From Nocardioides sp. zg-1308 (GTDB lineage Bacteria; Actinomycetota; Actinomycetes; Propionibacteriales; Nocardioidaceae): DNA of 64,000 nt. Positions within the stretch are counted from its first letter, which is position 1. Each line of letters opens with the position of its first letter. The stretch covers positions 1,612,001 through 1,676,000 of the forward strand of contig NZ_JABJQY010000002.1 of assembly GCF_013155375.1 (NCBI RefSeq), read 5' to 3'. The notes under the pieces are model-generated. The model saw only the letters and a list, made by a program, of their open reading frames with translations. It had not been told where the DNA came from and did no database searches. A program made the translations under genes and the position numbers. Shown here one piece after another: positions 8,098 to 16,466 of this stretch.

Positions 8098-9144
8098 GTG
8101 TACAGACCGGCCTATGCCCTGCTCGTGGGAGTCGCCGCCACCATGGGTGTGCTGGCGGTGACCGCTGCGCTGGTGCTCGACCGGCCCCTCGTCGACCCGG
8201 AGGGGTTCCTCGGTCCGTCGTGGCTGCGGCTGCCGCTGCTGGTCTTCGGCGCCTTCCTGCTCGACCTGCTCCCGCGGACGCTCTACGCCTCGAAGATGAA
8301 GCCCGCGCTGATGCCCGACATCGTGCGCGAGCGGATCCGCACCCACTGGGACCGCGAGCGGATCGTGCTGGTCGTCCTCGGCCTGGTCTGCTTCTACATC
8401 ACCTACGTCTGCTACCGGAACCTCAAGTCCTTCCTGCCCTTCATCATGGGCGAGGACAAGTACGACCGTGAGCTGCACCTGGTGGACCGGGCGCTGATGT
8501 TCGGCCACGAGCCCGCGACGATCCTCCACACGATCTTCGGCACCGGCATCTCGGCGCACTTCCTCTCCACGATCTACCTGTGGTTCCTGCCGCTCGTCCC
8601 GCTGGCGCTCGCCGCCTGGCTGGTGTGGTCGCGCAACATCACCTTCGGCTACTGGTTCGCCACCTCGCAGTGCCTGGCGTGGTCGCTCGGCACCGCGTCC
8701 TACTACGCGCTGCCGACCCTCGGCCCCGGCTTCCAGTACTCCTACCTCTACGTCGACCTGCCGGCCACCGGCTCGAGCGCGCTGATGGAGTCGTTGTTCT
8801 ACGGGCGCAAGGGCGTGATCCGCGACGGCGCGGAGGGTGCCGTGCAGTCGGTCGCCGGCTTCGCGTCCCTGCACGTCGCGATCACCCTGCTGGTGGCGCT
8901 GATGGTGCAGTACACGTTGCGCAACCGGGTCCTCCACATCATCTTCTGGGCCAACTTCGCGATCACGGTCGTCGCGACCCTCTACTTCGGCTGGCACTAC
9001 ATCGCCGACGACCTCGCCGGGGTCGTCATCGCCCTCTTCGCCTTCTGGCTCGGGGGGCTCGCCAGCGGGCAGAAGTTCGACAGACGGGGCTTGGCCTCCC
9101 ATCCCACCTCGACGACGAGCCAGGTGCCGGTCGACGTGGAGTAG
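8098..9144 (+). CDS. PAP2-superfamily integral membrane protein (inositol phosphorylceramide-synthase-like)
   Basis: A 348-residue polytopic membrane protein with about seven hydrophobic segments. The C-terminal half carries the acid-phosphatase-like signature: GFASLHVAITLLVALM and, about 50 residues later, YFGWHYIADDLAG, whose two histidines and aspartate are the catalytic set of lipid phosphatases and phosphotransferases. This subgroup is annotated as PAP2 or Aur1-type. It may act on a phosphoinositide or polyprenyl phosphate; the exact substrate is open. It uses a GTG start with a leaderless promoter, and its 3' end faces the AbiEi/DUF559 gene with repeat copy 2 between them. Confidence 0.8.
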   Translation: MYRPAYALLVGVAATMGVLAVTAALVLDRPLVDPEGFLGPSWLRLPLLVFGAFLLDLLPRTLYASKMKPALMPDIVRERIRTHWDRERIVLVVLGLVCFYITYVCYRNLKSFLPFIMGEDKYDRELHLVDRALMFGHEPATILHTIFGTGISAHFLSTIYLWFLPLVPLALAAWLVWSRNITFGYWFATSQCLAWSLGTASYYALPTLGPGFQYSYLYVDLPATGSSALMESLFYGRKGVIRDGAEGAVQSVAGFASLHVAITLLVALMVQYTLRNRVLHIIFWANFAITVVATLYFGWHYIADDLAGVVIALFAFWLGGLASGQKFDRRGLASHPTSTTSQVPVDVE

Positions 9145-9175
9145 GTGGTCGGGGGTCTGTTGGTCTTCTTGGGTC

Positions 9176-9254
9176 TGGAGTCCCCGGATATCCGGGGACC
9201 ACCGCGCCTACAGGTAGAGATCTCCACCTCGAAGTACGCAACTCGGGTGCGAAG
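9176..9254 (-). repeat. 79-nt double-palindrome repeat, copy 2 (reverse orientation)
   Basis: Read on the minus strand this matches copy 1 at almost every position until the final few bases. The perfect 20-bp GATATC-centred palindrome is at 9180-9199. It sits between the convergent ends of the PAP2 gene and the AbiEi/DUF559 gene and is the only copy in reverse orientation. Confidence 0.85.
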
Positions 9255-9262
9255 CTCCCGGG

Positions 9263-10231
9263 TCAGCCCCTCTTGAGGCCCCGGCCCGCCAGCACCCTGC
9301 GGATGCGCGTCGCCAGGAGCTCCGGCCGGTCGAGGTCGGCCCACGTGACCCGCAGGCACACCCACCCGGTCAGCAGGCAGACCAGCTCCTGGCGCTTCTT
9401 CTCGCGCATGAGGAACTCGTCGAGCGACTCACCCGGGAGCCGGTGCCGCTCGTACTTGGCGCGGCCGTCGAACTCGAGGAACACCTCGAGCTCCGGCCAG
9501 GCGAAGTCGAGGCGCGCCACGACGTTGCCCCATTCGTCGCGCACCACGACCTGCGGCTCGGGCCGCGGCAGGCCGTAGAGGTAGGCGACATGGCTGAACC
9601 GGTCCTCGCCCACCGACTCCAGCCGCCCGTCGGCCAGGCGCAGGACCACGTGGGCGGTGAGGCTCCCCGGCCACGACCGGTGCTCCTCGACCTGCGCTGC
9701 GAAGTCCTCGAGGCTCATCGCTCCGGCGTGCAGCAGCCGGTTCACGACGACCAGCGCGGCCTCCACGCCGGCGACCGTGGTGACCTCGAACGCCGACCGC
9801 GCAGCGCTGCTCACCAGCACGCCGTTGACCACCTCGACGTCGTCCGGCGTCAGGACGCCGCGGTGCGGCACCCAGTCCTGCTGGCGCCTGCCGGCCCGCT
9901 CCGGGTGCTCACGAGTGGTGTGCACGACGTCGAGCGGGAACCCCCACACGGGCACGCCGCGCTCGACGACCGACGTGGCGTGCGTCAGGACAGTCGCCTC
10001 GTGCGCACGCGCCAGGACGGCCCTTGCCAGGAGGCGGTGCCGGTCCTCGGAAGAGCAGGACTCCCAGACGTCGGCGGTCACGTAGGCGCCGTACCGGATG
10101 CGGCGGAGGACCTTCGTGCGGACGAGGCAGTCGATGTGGGTGTCGCTCATCCCGCTCGCGAGGAGGTCGCGGCGGAGGTGGACGAGCCCGGTCAGGTCAC
10201 GGGCGGTCGGAGGCGGGGTCGGTGGTCTCAT
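9263..10231 (-). CDS. AbiEi-type winged-helix plus DUF559 nuclease-like protein
   Basis: 322 residues. The N terminus (RDLTGLVHLRRDLLASGM...VLRRIRYGAYV) resembles the AbiEi_4 winged-helix domain of type IV antitoxins. The C terminus (VFLEFDGRAKYER...REKKRQELVCLLTGWVCLRVTW) resembles DUF559, related to very-short-patch-repair endonucleases, with a conserved EFDG acidic patch. Many such stand-alone proteins occur in actinobacteria and their function is unknown. No partner AbiEii nucleotidyltransferase is next to it. The start was set at the ATG at 10231 before MRPPTPPP; the frame stays open to 10465, but that part contains repeat copy 3. Copies 2 and 3 flank the gene in inverted orientation. 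Confidence 0.75.
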   Translation of the reverse strand: MRPPTPPPTARDLTGLVHLRRDLLASGMSDTHIDCLVRTKVLRRIRYGAYVTADVWESCSSEDRHRLLARAVLARAHEATVLTHATSVVERGVPVWGFPLDVVHTTREHPERAGRRQQDWVPHRGVLTPDDVEVVNGVLVSSAARSAFEVTTVAGVEAALVVVNRLLHAGAMSLEDFAAQVEEHRSWPGSLTAHVVLRLADGRLESVGEDRFSHVAYLYGLPRPEPQVVVRDEWGNVVARLDFAWPELEVFLEFDGRAKYERHRLPGESLDEFLMREKKRQELVCLLTGWVCLRVTWADLDRPELLATRIRRVLAGRGLKRG

Positions 10232-10320
10232 CACCAGGGGTGACTGCCCGTCGCCGGAGCCGGCTACGCAGCCTCGGAGAGATCTGTGGACAACGCGGGC
10301 TCGGCCTCGGTCGGCCCGAG

Positions 10321-10399
10321 CTTTGCGCCCGAGTTCCGTGCTTCGAGGTCGAGATCTCCACCTGTAACCCCGGCGGTCACCGGATATCCGGTGACCGCC
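10321..10399 (+). repeat. 79-nt double-palindrome repeat, copy 3
   Basis: Same architecture as the other copies. The second palindrome is the longest in the family, a perfect 28 bp at 10372-10399 with half-site GGCGGTCACCGGAT. Relative to copies 1 and 2, both arms changed together (CCCC/GGGG became CACC/GGTG), so pairing was kept. Confidence 0.85.
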
Positions 10400-10404
10400 C
10401 ACCG

Positions 10405-10445
10405 GAATGACATCGGTGTGGTTCAAAATCGCAGTGATGTCATTC
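10405..10445. repeat. 10-bp perfect inverted repeat with 21-bp spacer
   Basis: GAATGACATC at 10405-10414 and its complement GATGTCATTC at 10436-10445. Arm centres are 31 bp apart, about three helical turns, so a dimeric regulator could bind one face. It begins just after repeat copy 3. Confidence 0.5.
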
Positions 10446-10513
10446 GTCAAGCGGACACGCCGCACGAAGGTGAAATAGTTGGGGAAAGAGTTCCCAGTGT
10501 GACGAAAGTTGAC

Positions 10514-10519
10514 TAGCGT
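10514..10519 (+). promoter_or_regulatory. Candidate -10 TAGCGT of the NlpC/P60 gene
   Basis: TAGCGT follows an AT-richer stretch (GACGAAAGTTGAC). It would give a leader of about 55 bases containing a small hairpin (GCGG/CCGC arms around 10539-10554). Confidence 0.35.
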
Positions 10520-10579
10520 GCCGGAAGTTGCCCGTGCGGTGGGGAAGCCGCACGGTCCCGAGACCCTTGAGGGGAACCC

Positions 10580-12109
10580 GTGCCGTTCGCACCGCTCGAC
10601 CCGACGCCTGCGCCGCGTCGTACGACGTCACGCTGGGCGACCGCGGGCGTGCTGGTCGTCGGACTCGCGCTCGGCGGCCACGGCGTCGCCTTCGCCGAGA
10701 ACACGTCCGAGGACGCCGCGCCCAGCCGCTCCGACGTCGACGCCGCCGAGCAGGACGCCGCCGACAAGGGCCGCGACGTGGCGGACGTGCAGGCCGACCT
10801 GATCCGCGCCAACCTCTCGCTCGAGTCGGCCGGCGACGCCGCCGCCCAGGCCGCCGAGGCCTACAACGGCGCCCGCTGGCGGGCCGAGCAGGCACGGCAG
10901 GACGCCCGCGCTGCGGACGCGGCGGCGACGTCGGCCCGCGAGGACGTGGACGCCCAGCGCGAGCTGTACGCCGACACGGTCGTGCGCTCCTACGAGGAGG
11001 CCTCGCAGGTCCAAGGCCTCGCTGCGATGGTCGAGGCCGACGGCATTGAGTCGCTCATCGACACGACGGTCACGATGGGCAACACCTCCGACGCTCTCGA
11101 CGACCAGTACGACGCCTTCATCGCCGCCTCGGCCGTCGCCGAGGTCACCTCCGCGACGGCGACACGGGCCGCCGAGCGCGCCGCGGCCGCAGAGCTCGAG
11201 GCCGAGCAGGCCAACGCAGCCGCCGCCGCGGCCGAAGCCGATGCCGGTGCGCAGGCCGAGTCGATCGCCGCCACCAAGACCGCGCTCATCGCCGAGCTGG
11301 CCGAGCTGCAGGGCGTCAGCGTACGCCTGGCCGAGCGCCGGCAGTCCGCGCTCGAGGAGGCCGCCGCCGAGGCCGCCGCCGAGGCGGCGCAGGCCGAGGC
11401 CGAAGCGCTGGCCGCGCAGCAGGAGCAGGAGGAGCAGCCGACGCCCACGGTCACGCCGACGCCTACTCCGGCGGTGAACCCGACGCCGACGCCGACGCCG
11501 ACGCCTAGCGCGACGCCGACCCCCATTCCGACGCCCGTCCCGACGGTCACTCCGACCCCGACGCAAGCGCCGACCCCGACCCCCACTCCGACACCGAGCG
11601 CGACGCCCACGCCGACCGCGACGCCGACCCCGACGCCCACGCCGACCGCGACGCCGACCCCGACGCCCACCGCGACGCCGACGCCCACCGCGACACCGGC
11701 GCCGGTCCCCACGCCGACGCCGACGGCCACCCCGGTCCCGGCCGCGGGTGACGCGTCCGCGGCGATCGCCTTCGCGCGGTCGCAGATCGGCAAGCCGTAC
11801 CGCTACGGCGCCGCGGGTCCCGACTCCTGGGACTGCTCGGGCCTCACCTCCGCGGCGTGGGCCCGCGCGGGCAAGACGCTGCCGCACTACTCGGTCGCGC
11901 AGTACACCCAGTCGACCCGCATCGCCGCCAGCCAGCTCGCGCCGGGCGACCTCGTGTTCTGGGGCTCGTCGAGCAACCCGAGCTCGATCTACCACGTGGC
12001 GATCTACATCGGCGACGGCCAGATCATCCACGCGCCGCGCACCGGTCGCAACGTCAGCCAGGAGTCGATGTACTACTGGCGCGCGCCCAACTTCTTCGCC
12101 CGCCCGTAG
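10580..12109 (+). CDS. Secreted NlpC/P60 peptidoglycan endopeptidase, RipA-like, with long Thr-Pro linker
   Basis: 509 residues. An N-terminal signal peptide (hydrophobic core [15 protein letters not shown]) is followed by a long Ala/Glu-rich coiled-coil domain (about 45-280), a Pro-Thr repeat linker of about 100 residues and a C-terminal NlpC/P60 domain. The catalytic set is visible: Cys419 in DSWDCSG, then His in [10 protein letters not shown] and His in IIHAPRTG. Relatives cleave D-Glu-mDAP-type stem-peptide bonds during cell separation, and the coiled coil usually restrains the catalytic domain. The GTG start at 10580 gives a good signal peptide. The linker DNA is a simple repeat and may vary in length between strains. 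Confidence 0.88.
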   Translation: MPFAPLDPTPAPRRTTSRWATAGVLVVGLALGGHGVAFAENTSEDAAPSRSDVDAAEQDAADKGRDVADVQADLIRANLSLESAGDAAAQAAEAYNGARWRAEQARQDARAADAAATSAREDVDAQRELYADTVVRSYEEASQVQGLAAMVEADGIESLIDTTVTMGNTSDALDDQYDAFIAASAVAEVTSATATRAAERAAAAELEAEQANAAAAAAEADAGAQAESIAATKTALIAELAELQGVSVRLAERRQSALEEAAAEAAAEAAQAEAEALAAQQEQEEQPTPTVTPTPTPAVNPTPTPTPTPSATPTPIPTPVPTVTPTPTQAPTPTPTPTPSATPTPTATPTPTPTPTATPTPTPTATPTPTATPAPVPTPTPTATPVPAAGDASAAIAFARSQIGKPYRYGAAGPDSWDCSGLTSAAWARAGKTLPHYSVAQYTQSTRIAASQLAPGDLVFWGSSSNPSSIYHVAIYIGDGQIIHAPRTGRNVSQESMYYWRAPNFFARP

Positions 12110-12115
12110 CGGGCA

Positions 12116-12194
12116 CTGTGCACCCGAGTTCCGTGCTTATAGGTCGAGATCTCTACCTGTGAGCACGGTGGTCACCGGATATCCGGGGACCGCC
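12116..12194 (+). repeat. 79-nt double-palindrome repeat, copy 4
   Basis: It begins six bases after the NlpC/P60 stop, between convergent genes. The left block and AGATCT palindrome are conserved. The GATATC palindrome is mismatched at one position (GGTCACC on the left, GGGGACC on the right), as if halfway between the two arm types seen in the other copies. Confidence 0.8.
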
Positions 12195-12238
12195 GAGGGA
12201 GCAGGCAAGCAGGCAAGCCCCCCAGACCCACCTCCGGC

Positions 12239-13114
12239 TCAGCGCACCTTCCGCCCGAACCGCACCGCCAGCTCGGCGGGGTCCAGCTCCCCGTCCAGCA
12301 CCAGCCGGGTCGGCCAGGCCGAGGTGTCGATCCCGGAGAGCTCCTCGAAGAGGGCGAGGTCCTTGGCGTAGACCTCCGCGACCCGGGCGAGGTCGTCGGC
12401 GGTCGGGGCCGTGCCGGGGACCTGCTCGGCCCCGGCGTGCCAGTTCTTCAGCGGCGGCACGCGCTCGAAGCGCGGCAGGTCGAGGAAGTCGGTGGTGCGG
12501 TGGATGGTCGCCTCGAAGTCGCCGAGCATCTCGCGCAGCTCGAGCAGCAGCCACTGCTGGCGGTCGAAGAGCTCGAAGCCGCGCTGCAGCTGCTCGCCGT
12601 AGAACCCCCGCGCGAGGCCGGTCATGTGCCGCCACCGCATGGTGCGGACGTCGTCGGGCACCGCGTCGGGCAGCGAGGTGTGCGGCCACTCGGTGAGGAA
12701 GTCGGGCCAGTCGGGCCAGGCGAGGTTGCGCGAGCGCAGCATCACCCAGTGCGAGAACAGCCGCTCGAGCGGGTCGCGGAACACCGCGACCAGCGGCATG
12801 TCCGGCTTGTAGGCGCGCATCCGTTCGAGCGCGCGCGGCCAGTAGAGGTAGGTGGGGCTGGCGTCACCGAGCAGGCGATGGACCGGCGCGCGCCGCGGCG
12901 CGGTGTAGTCGCGGGCGTAGTCCGGCGCCGACCAGTCGACGGTCTCGTCGTCGAAGTAGTGCCGCTCCTTGTCAGGCGCCTGGCACACCAGCCGGTGCTG
13001 GTTGAGGGTGACCGCGAGTGTCGACGTGCCGCCCTTCTGCACGCCGACGACCGCGAAGTTGTAGGCCATCGTCCCCGGGTCGTCGCCCGGAGGGGTGGCA
13101 TCCGACACGTTCAT
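12239..13114 (-). CDS. Sulfotransferase-family protein
   Basis: 291 residues. FAVVGVQKGGTSTLAVTL near the N terminus is the 5'-phosphosulfate-binding loop, and VAVFRDPLERLFSHWVM is the 3'-phosphate motif of PAPS-dependent sulfotransferases. The layout is that of the heparan-sulfate-type family often found in cell-envelope or secondary-metabolite clusters; the acceptor is unknown. The first ATG (13114) has TAGGTT seven bases upstream, supporting it over the internal ATG at 13069. It is divergent from the acyl-CoA dehydrogenase, with start codons only 36 bases apart. Confidence 0.85.
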   Translation of the reverse strand: MNVSDATPPGDDPGTMAYNFAVVGVQKGGTSTLAVTLNQHRLVCQAPDKERHYFDDETVDWSAPDYARDYTAPRRAPVHRLLGDASPTYLYWPRALERMRAYKPDMPLVAVFRDPLERLFSHWVMLRSRNLAWPDWPDFLTEWPHTSLPDAVPDDVRTMRWRHMTGLARGFYGEQLQRGFELFDRQQWLLLELREMLGDFEATIHRTTDFLDLPRFERVPPLKNWHAGAEQVPGTAPTADDLARVAEVYAKDLALFEELSGIDTSAWPTRLVLDGELDPAELAVRFGRKVR

Positions 13115-13121
13115 CGCGGTG

Positions 13122-13127
13122 AACCTA
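13122..13127 (-). promoter_or_regulatory. -10 hexamer TAGGTT, leaderless sulfotransferase promoter
   Basis: TAGGTT, seven bases, then the ATG at 13114. It lies 10 bases from the opposite-strand -10 element, so the two promoters overlap and may exclude each other. Confidence 0.5.
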
Positions 13128-13137
13128 CCGGCATGGC

Positions 13138-13143
13138 TACCTT
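13138..13143 (+). promoter_or_regulatory. -10 hexamer TACCTT, leaderless acyl-CoA dehydrogenase promoter
   Basis: TACCTT, seven bases, then the ATG at 13151. This decides against the in-frame ATG at 13133, which would lie upstream of the -10 element. Confidence 0.5.
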
Positions 13144-13150
13144 GGGAGCC

Positions 13151-15205
13151 ATGCCTGCCGAGACGGCCACCGACCAGGTCCCCGACGAGATGCCCGCCGT
13201 CGAGCCGGAGGCGCCCGCGATCGAGCGGGTGGAGGACGACGCCGTCCACGCCACCGACAGGGGCTACCGCCAGCCGGAGGTCGACGTCGACGCGCTGCGG
13301 GCGGTGCTCGACGGCCGCTACCGCGAGGTCCGCGACCTGGTGCGGGCCAACCTGGTCGAGCACGCGCAGATCCTGCTCGACGAGGAGCAGCTGTGCACCG
13401 CCGACTTCCGCGAGCGCGTCAGGGACGTGGTGGTGACCATGGCCGGCACCGGCCAGACCGGCATGGGCTTCCCCGAGGAGTACGGCGGCGGCGGCGACAT
13501 CGGCGCGTCGGTCGCGGCCTTCGAGACCCTCGCCTACGGCGACCTGTCGGTGCTGGTGAAGGTCGGCGTGCAGTTCGGCCTCTTCGGCGGCGCGATCCTC
13601 CAGCTCGGCACCAGGGCGCACCACGACGCCCACCTCGCCGACCTCGTCAGCGGCCGCACGATGGGCTGCTTCGCGATGACCGAGACCGGGCACGGCTCCA
13701 ACGTCCAGGCCCTCGGCACCGTCGCGACGTACGACGTCGAGGCCGAGGAGTTCGTCATCACCACCCCCGACGACGAGAGCCGCAAGGACTACATCGGCAA
13801 CGCCGGCGCCCACGCCGAGCTCGCCGTCGTCTTCGCCCAGCTCGAGGTCGGCGGCGAGCGGCACGGCGTGCACGCCTTCGTGGTCCCGATCCGCGAGGAC
13901 GGTCGGGTCCTCGACGGCGTGCGCGTCGAGGACTGCGGACCCAAGATGGGGCTCAACGGCGTCGACAACGGCCGCCTCTGGTTCGACCACGTGCGCGTGC
14001 CGCGCACCGCCCTGCTCAACCAGTTCGCCGAGGTCACGCCGGAGGGTCGCTACCTCTCACCGATCGACAACGCCAACAAGCGGTTCTTCACCATGCTCGG
14101 CACCCTCGTGCAGGGCCGCGTCTGCGTCGGCGGCGCCGGCATCAACGCGGCCAAGGTCGCGCTGACCATCGCCACCCGCTACGCCGTGCGCCGTCGCCAG
14201 TTCGAGACCACCGCCTCCGGTGAGGAGCAGGTCCTCCTCGACTACGGCATGCACCAGCGGCGCCTCCTGCCGCTCCTCGCCCGGACGTACGCCCTCCACT
14301 TCGCGCAGGAGGTCGTCGCCGGGCAGCTGCACGACGTGTTCTCCGGCCCCGGTCCGATCGAGCCGGGCAGTGACGAGCACGCCCGCCGGATGCTGGAGTC
14401 CCGCGCCGCGGGCACCAAGGCGCTCGGGACGTGGCACGCGACCCGCACCATCCAGGAGTGTCGCGAGGCCTGCGGTGGGGCCGGCTACATCAGCAAGAAC
14501 CGCTTCGCGGCCCTCAAGGCCGACACCGACGTCTTCACCACCTTCGAGGGCGACAACCACGTGCTGCTGCAGCTCGTCGCCAAGGGCCTGCTCACCGACT
14601 ACGCCGGTGAGTTCGAGGACATGGACCAGCTCGGGATGGCCCGGTTCGTGGCCGGCCTCGCGGTGGACACCGTCGTCGAGCGGACCGCGGTGCACAAGCT
14701 CGTCCAGTCGGTCCGCGACCTGCTGCCCGGCGGCGACACGTGGGACCAGGAGGCGGGGCTCCTCGACCCCAACTACCAGCTCGCCATGCTGCGCTTCCGC
14801 GAGGAGCACATGATCGGCGGCGTCGCCCGGCGGCTCAAGCGCGGCGTCGACCAGGGCGCCGACCCGGGCGCGGTGTTCTCCCGCGTGCAGGACCACGTCA
14901 TCGCCGCCGCCCGCGCCCACACCGAGCGGCTGGTGCTCGAGGCCTTCGTGGCGAGGACCGCGGCCCTCCCCGACGGCGACCTCAAGGTGGCCCTCAACCT
15001 GCTCTGCGACCTCCACGCGCTGAGCACCATCGAGGCCGACCGCGCCTGGTTCATGGAGCACGGCCGCCTGTCCAGCACCCGGTCCAAGGCGATCAGCCGC
15101 GAGGTCAACGCCCTCTGCCGCAAGCTCCGGCCGCTCGCCGTCGACCTGGTCGACGCGTTCGGGGTGCCCGAGCAGGTCCTCCGGTCCGAGGAGCTGCTGG
15201 CGTGA
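13151..15205 (+). CDS. Acyl-CoA oxidase/dehydrogenase family flavoprotein
   Basis: A 684-residue FAD enzyme, longer than ordinary acyl-CoA dehydrogenases (about 380) and close to the acyl-CoA oxidase subgroup. Visible motifs are GMGFPEEYGGGGD, CFAMTETGHGSNVQ (flavin and substrate contact), GVDNGRLWFDHVRVPR and, in the C-terminal domain, ECREACGGAGYISKNRFAALKAD...FEGDNHVLLQLVAKGLL, which covers the active-site region. It should introduce the alpha-beta double bond of acyl-CoA; whether oxygen or ETF accepts the electrons cannot be told. Its stop overlaps the next gene by GTGA. Confidence 0.88.
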   Translation: MPAETATDQVPDEMPAVEPEAPAIERVEDDAVHATDRGYRQPEVDVDALRAVLDGRYREVRDLVRANLVEHAQILLDEEQLCTADFRERVRDVVVTMAGTGQTGMGFPEEYGGGGDIGASVAAFETLAYGDLSVLVKVGVQFGLFGGAILQLGTRAHHDAHLADLVSGRTMGCFAMTETGHGSNVQALGTVATYDVEAEEFVITTPDDESRKDYIGNAGAHAELAVVFAQLEVGGERHGVHAFVVPIREDGRVLDGVRVEDCGPKMGLNGVDNGRLWFDHVRVPRTALLNQFAEVTPEGRYLSPIDNANKRFFTMLGTLVQGRVCVGGAGINAAKVALTIATRYAVRRRQFETTASGEEQVLLDYGMHQRRLLPLLARTYALHFAQEVVAGQLHDVFSGPGPIEPGSDEHARRMLESRAAGTKALGTWHATRTIQECREACGGAGYISKNRFAALKADTDVFTTFEGDNHVLLQLVAKGLLTDYAGEFEDMDQLGMARFVAGLAVDTVVERTAVHKLVQSVRDLLPGGDTWDQEAGLLDPNYQLAMLRFREEHMIGGVARRLKRGVDQGADPGAVFSRVQDHVIAAARAHTERLVLEAFVARTAALPDGDLKVALNLLCDLHALSTIEADRAWFMEHGRLSSTRSKAISREVNALCRKLRPLAVDLVDAFGVPEQVLRSEELLA

Positions 15206-15873
15206 GGCTCCCCGGGCTGGGCGGCTGGAGCGAGGACCCGCTGTGGTCCTACGTCTACCCCTGGCTCGTCGAGCACGAGCGCGTCGGCGGCGCCGCCTGG
15301 CGGGCCGGCACCGGCAGCGACCTCGCGCTGCTGCACGACGCGGCGGCCGAGCTCGGCAACCTGCCCGCGGGCTCGCGGGTGCTCGACGTCCCCACCGGCT
15401 CCGGGGTGGCGCTGCGCGGCGTCCGGCCCGGCCAGGGCCTCGACGTCGTGGCGGCCGACATCTCCGCCACCATGCTCCGGCGGGCGAGCGACACCGCCGA
15501 CCGCCTCGGCGTCGCCGACCAGGTGCGGACGACCCTGGCGGACGTGGGAGACCTCCCGTTCGCCGACGCCACCTTCGACCTGGTCGCGACCTTCACCGGC
15601 CTGCACTGCTTCCCCGACCCGCACCGCGCGGTCGTCGAGATGGTGCGGGTCCTGGCACCCGGCGGGGTGATCACCGGCAGCTCGATCTTCACCGACACCG
15701 GCGCGCGCTACGAGCCGCTGCGCCGCGTGGCCGGCCGCGCCGGGATCCTCGGCCCCATGTGCACCTCCGACGAGGCCCGCACGTGGCTGCGCGAGGCCGG
15801 GTGCGCCCAGGTCGAGCTCGCGCTCCACGGCGCGCTCGGCTACTTCCGGGCCGTGAAGGCCGGCCCGGCATGA
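15202..15873 (+). CDS. SAM-dependent class I methyltransferase
   Basis: 223 residues with the Rossmann methyltransferase pattern. Motif I is VLDVPTGSGVALRG, followed by the acidic post-I residue in VVAADISATML, VRTTLADVGDLPFADATFDLV and the motif VRVLAPGGVITGS. It resembles the UbiE/COQ5-like Methyltransf_11 group that acts on small molecules or lipids. The GTG start sits in a GTGA overlap with the acyl-CoA dehydrogenase, and its own stop overlaps the next start (ATGA), so three genes form one coupled unit. Confidence 0.85.
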   Translation: MRLPGLGGWSEDPLWSYVYPWLVEHERVGGAAWRAGTGSDLALLHDAAAELGNLPAGSRVLDVPTGSGVALRGVRPGQGLDVVAADISATMLRRASDTADRLGVADQVRTTLADVGDLPFADATFDLVATFTGLHCFPDPHRAVVEMVRVLAPGGVITGSSIFTDTGARYEPLRRVAGRAGILGPMCTSDEARTWLREAGCAQVELALHGALGYFRAVKAGPA

Positions 15874-16444
15874 CCTTCGGGGCCTCCCGACCCGGTGGGA
15901 GCCGCCGGAGCGGAGCCGCGGGGTCGCGCTGGTCGCGCCCGGCCGGGCCTACCCGCCCAGCGCGCCGCTCCTCGACTTCGCCCGCATCGCCCTGCTGCAG
16001 CACGGGTTCACCGTCCAGCAGATCTGGTGGGACTCCACGAGCCGCGGCGACGAGGACCCCGACGCGTGGGTGCGCCGGCACGTCGAGGCCGCGCACGCCG
16101 CGGAGGACGCCGACCAGGTGCTGGTGGTCGGCAAGTCGCTCGGCACCCGCGCCGCGTCGTACGCCGCCGAGCGCGGGCTCGACGCGATCTGGTTCACGCC
16201 GCTCCTCGTCGAGCCCGTGGTGGCCGAGGGCATCGCTGCGAACGCCGGACGCCAGCTCCTCGTCGGGGGACCGGCCGACGAGCTCTGGGACGCCGCGGTG
16301 GCTCGCGAGCTCGCCGACGCCGGCTGTCACGTGCTCGAGGTGATCGACGCCGACCACGGCATGGGCACCCCCGACGCGGTCCGCACCGCCGAGGTCCACC
16401 TCGAGGTGGCCCGCGCGGTGGACGCCTTCCTGCGCGCGACCTGA
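15870..16444 (+). pseudogene. Alpha/beta-hydrolase-like gene with an apparent frameshift near the start
   Basis: The only plausible start is the ATG at 15870 in the ATGA overlap with the methyltransferase, but that frame gives a nonsense-like basic peptide. The recognisable protein (VALVAPGRAYPPSAPLLDFARIALLQHGF, then VLVVGKSLGTRAASYAAERG, which resembles a nucleophile elbow) is in another frame from about 15923 to 16444 and has no ATG or GTG before 16070. A single-base indel between about 15873 and 15923, a tract rich in short G/C runs, explains this. It is either a sequencing error in an intact gene of about 190 residues or a recent pseudogene. Confidence 0.65.
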
Positions 16445-16466
16445 GGGGCCGCCTCGACCAGCGGGG

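Larger units (their letters stand above)
10232..10579. other. Divergent intergenic region with repeat copy 3 and an inverted repeat
   Basis: 348 bases without a gene. It holds repeat copy 3 (10321-10399), a 10-bp inverted repeat (10405-10445), a relatively AT-rich stretch to about 10515 and the leader of the NlpC/P60 gene. Confidence 0.7.

Noticed and set aside
9263..10465. Longer form of the AbiEi/DUF559 protein starting at 10465
   Set aside because: The extra 78 codons run through repeat copy 3 and have no resemblance to protein; the start at 10231 opens directly on the domain.
10514..10579. c-di-AMP (ydaO) riboswitch before the NlpC/P60 gene
   Set aside because: Such genes often carry it in actinobacteria, but the leader is too short (about 55 bases) and lacks the conserved core.
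12437..13990. Very long frames opposite and before the acyl-CoA dehydrogenase and sulfotransferase genes
   Set aside because: They extend true genes upstream through GC-biased sequence with no family resemblance; promoter positions fix the starts at 13114 and 13151.
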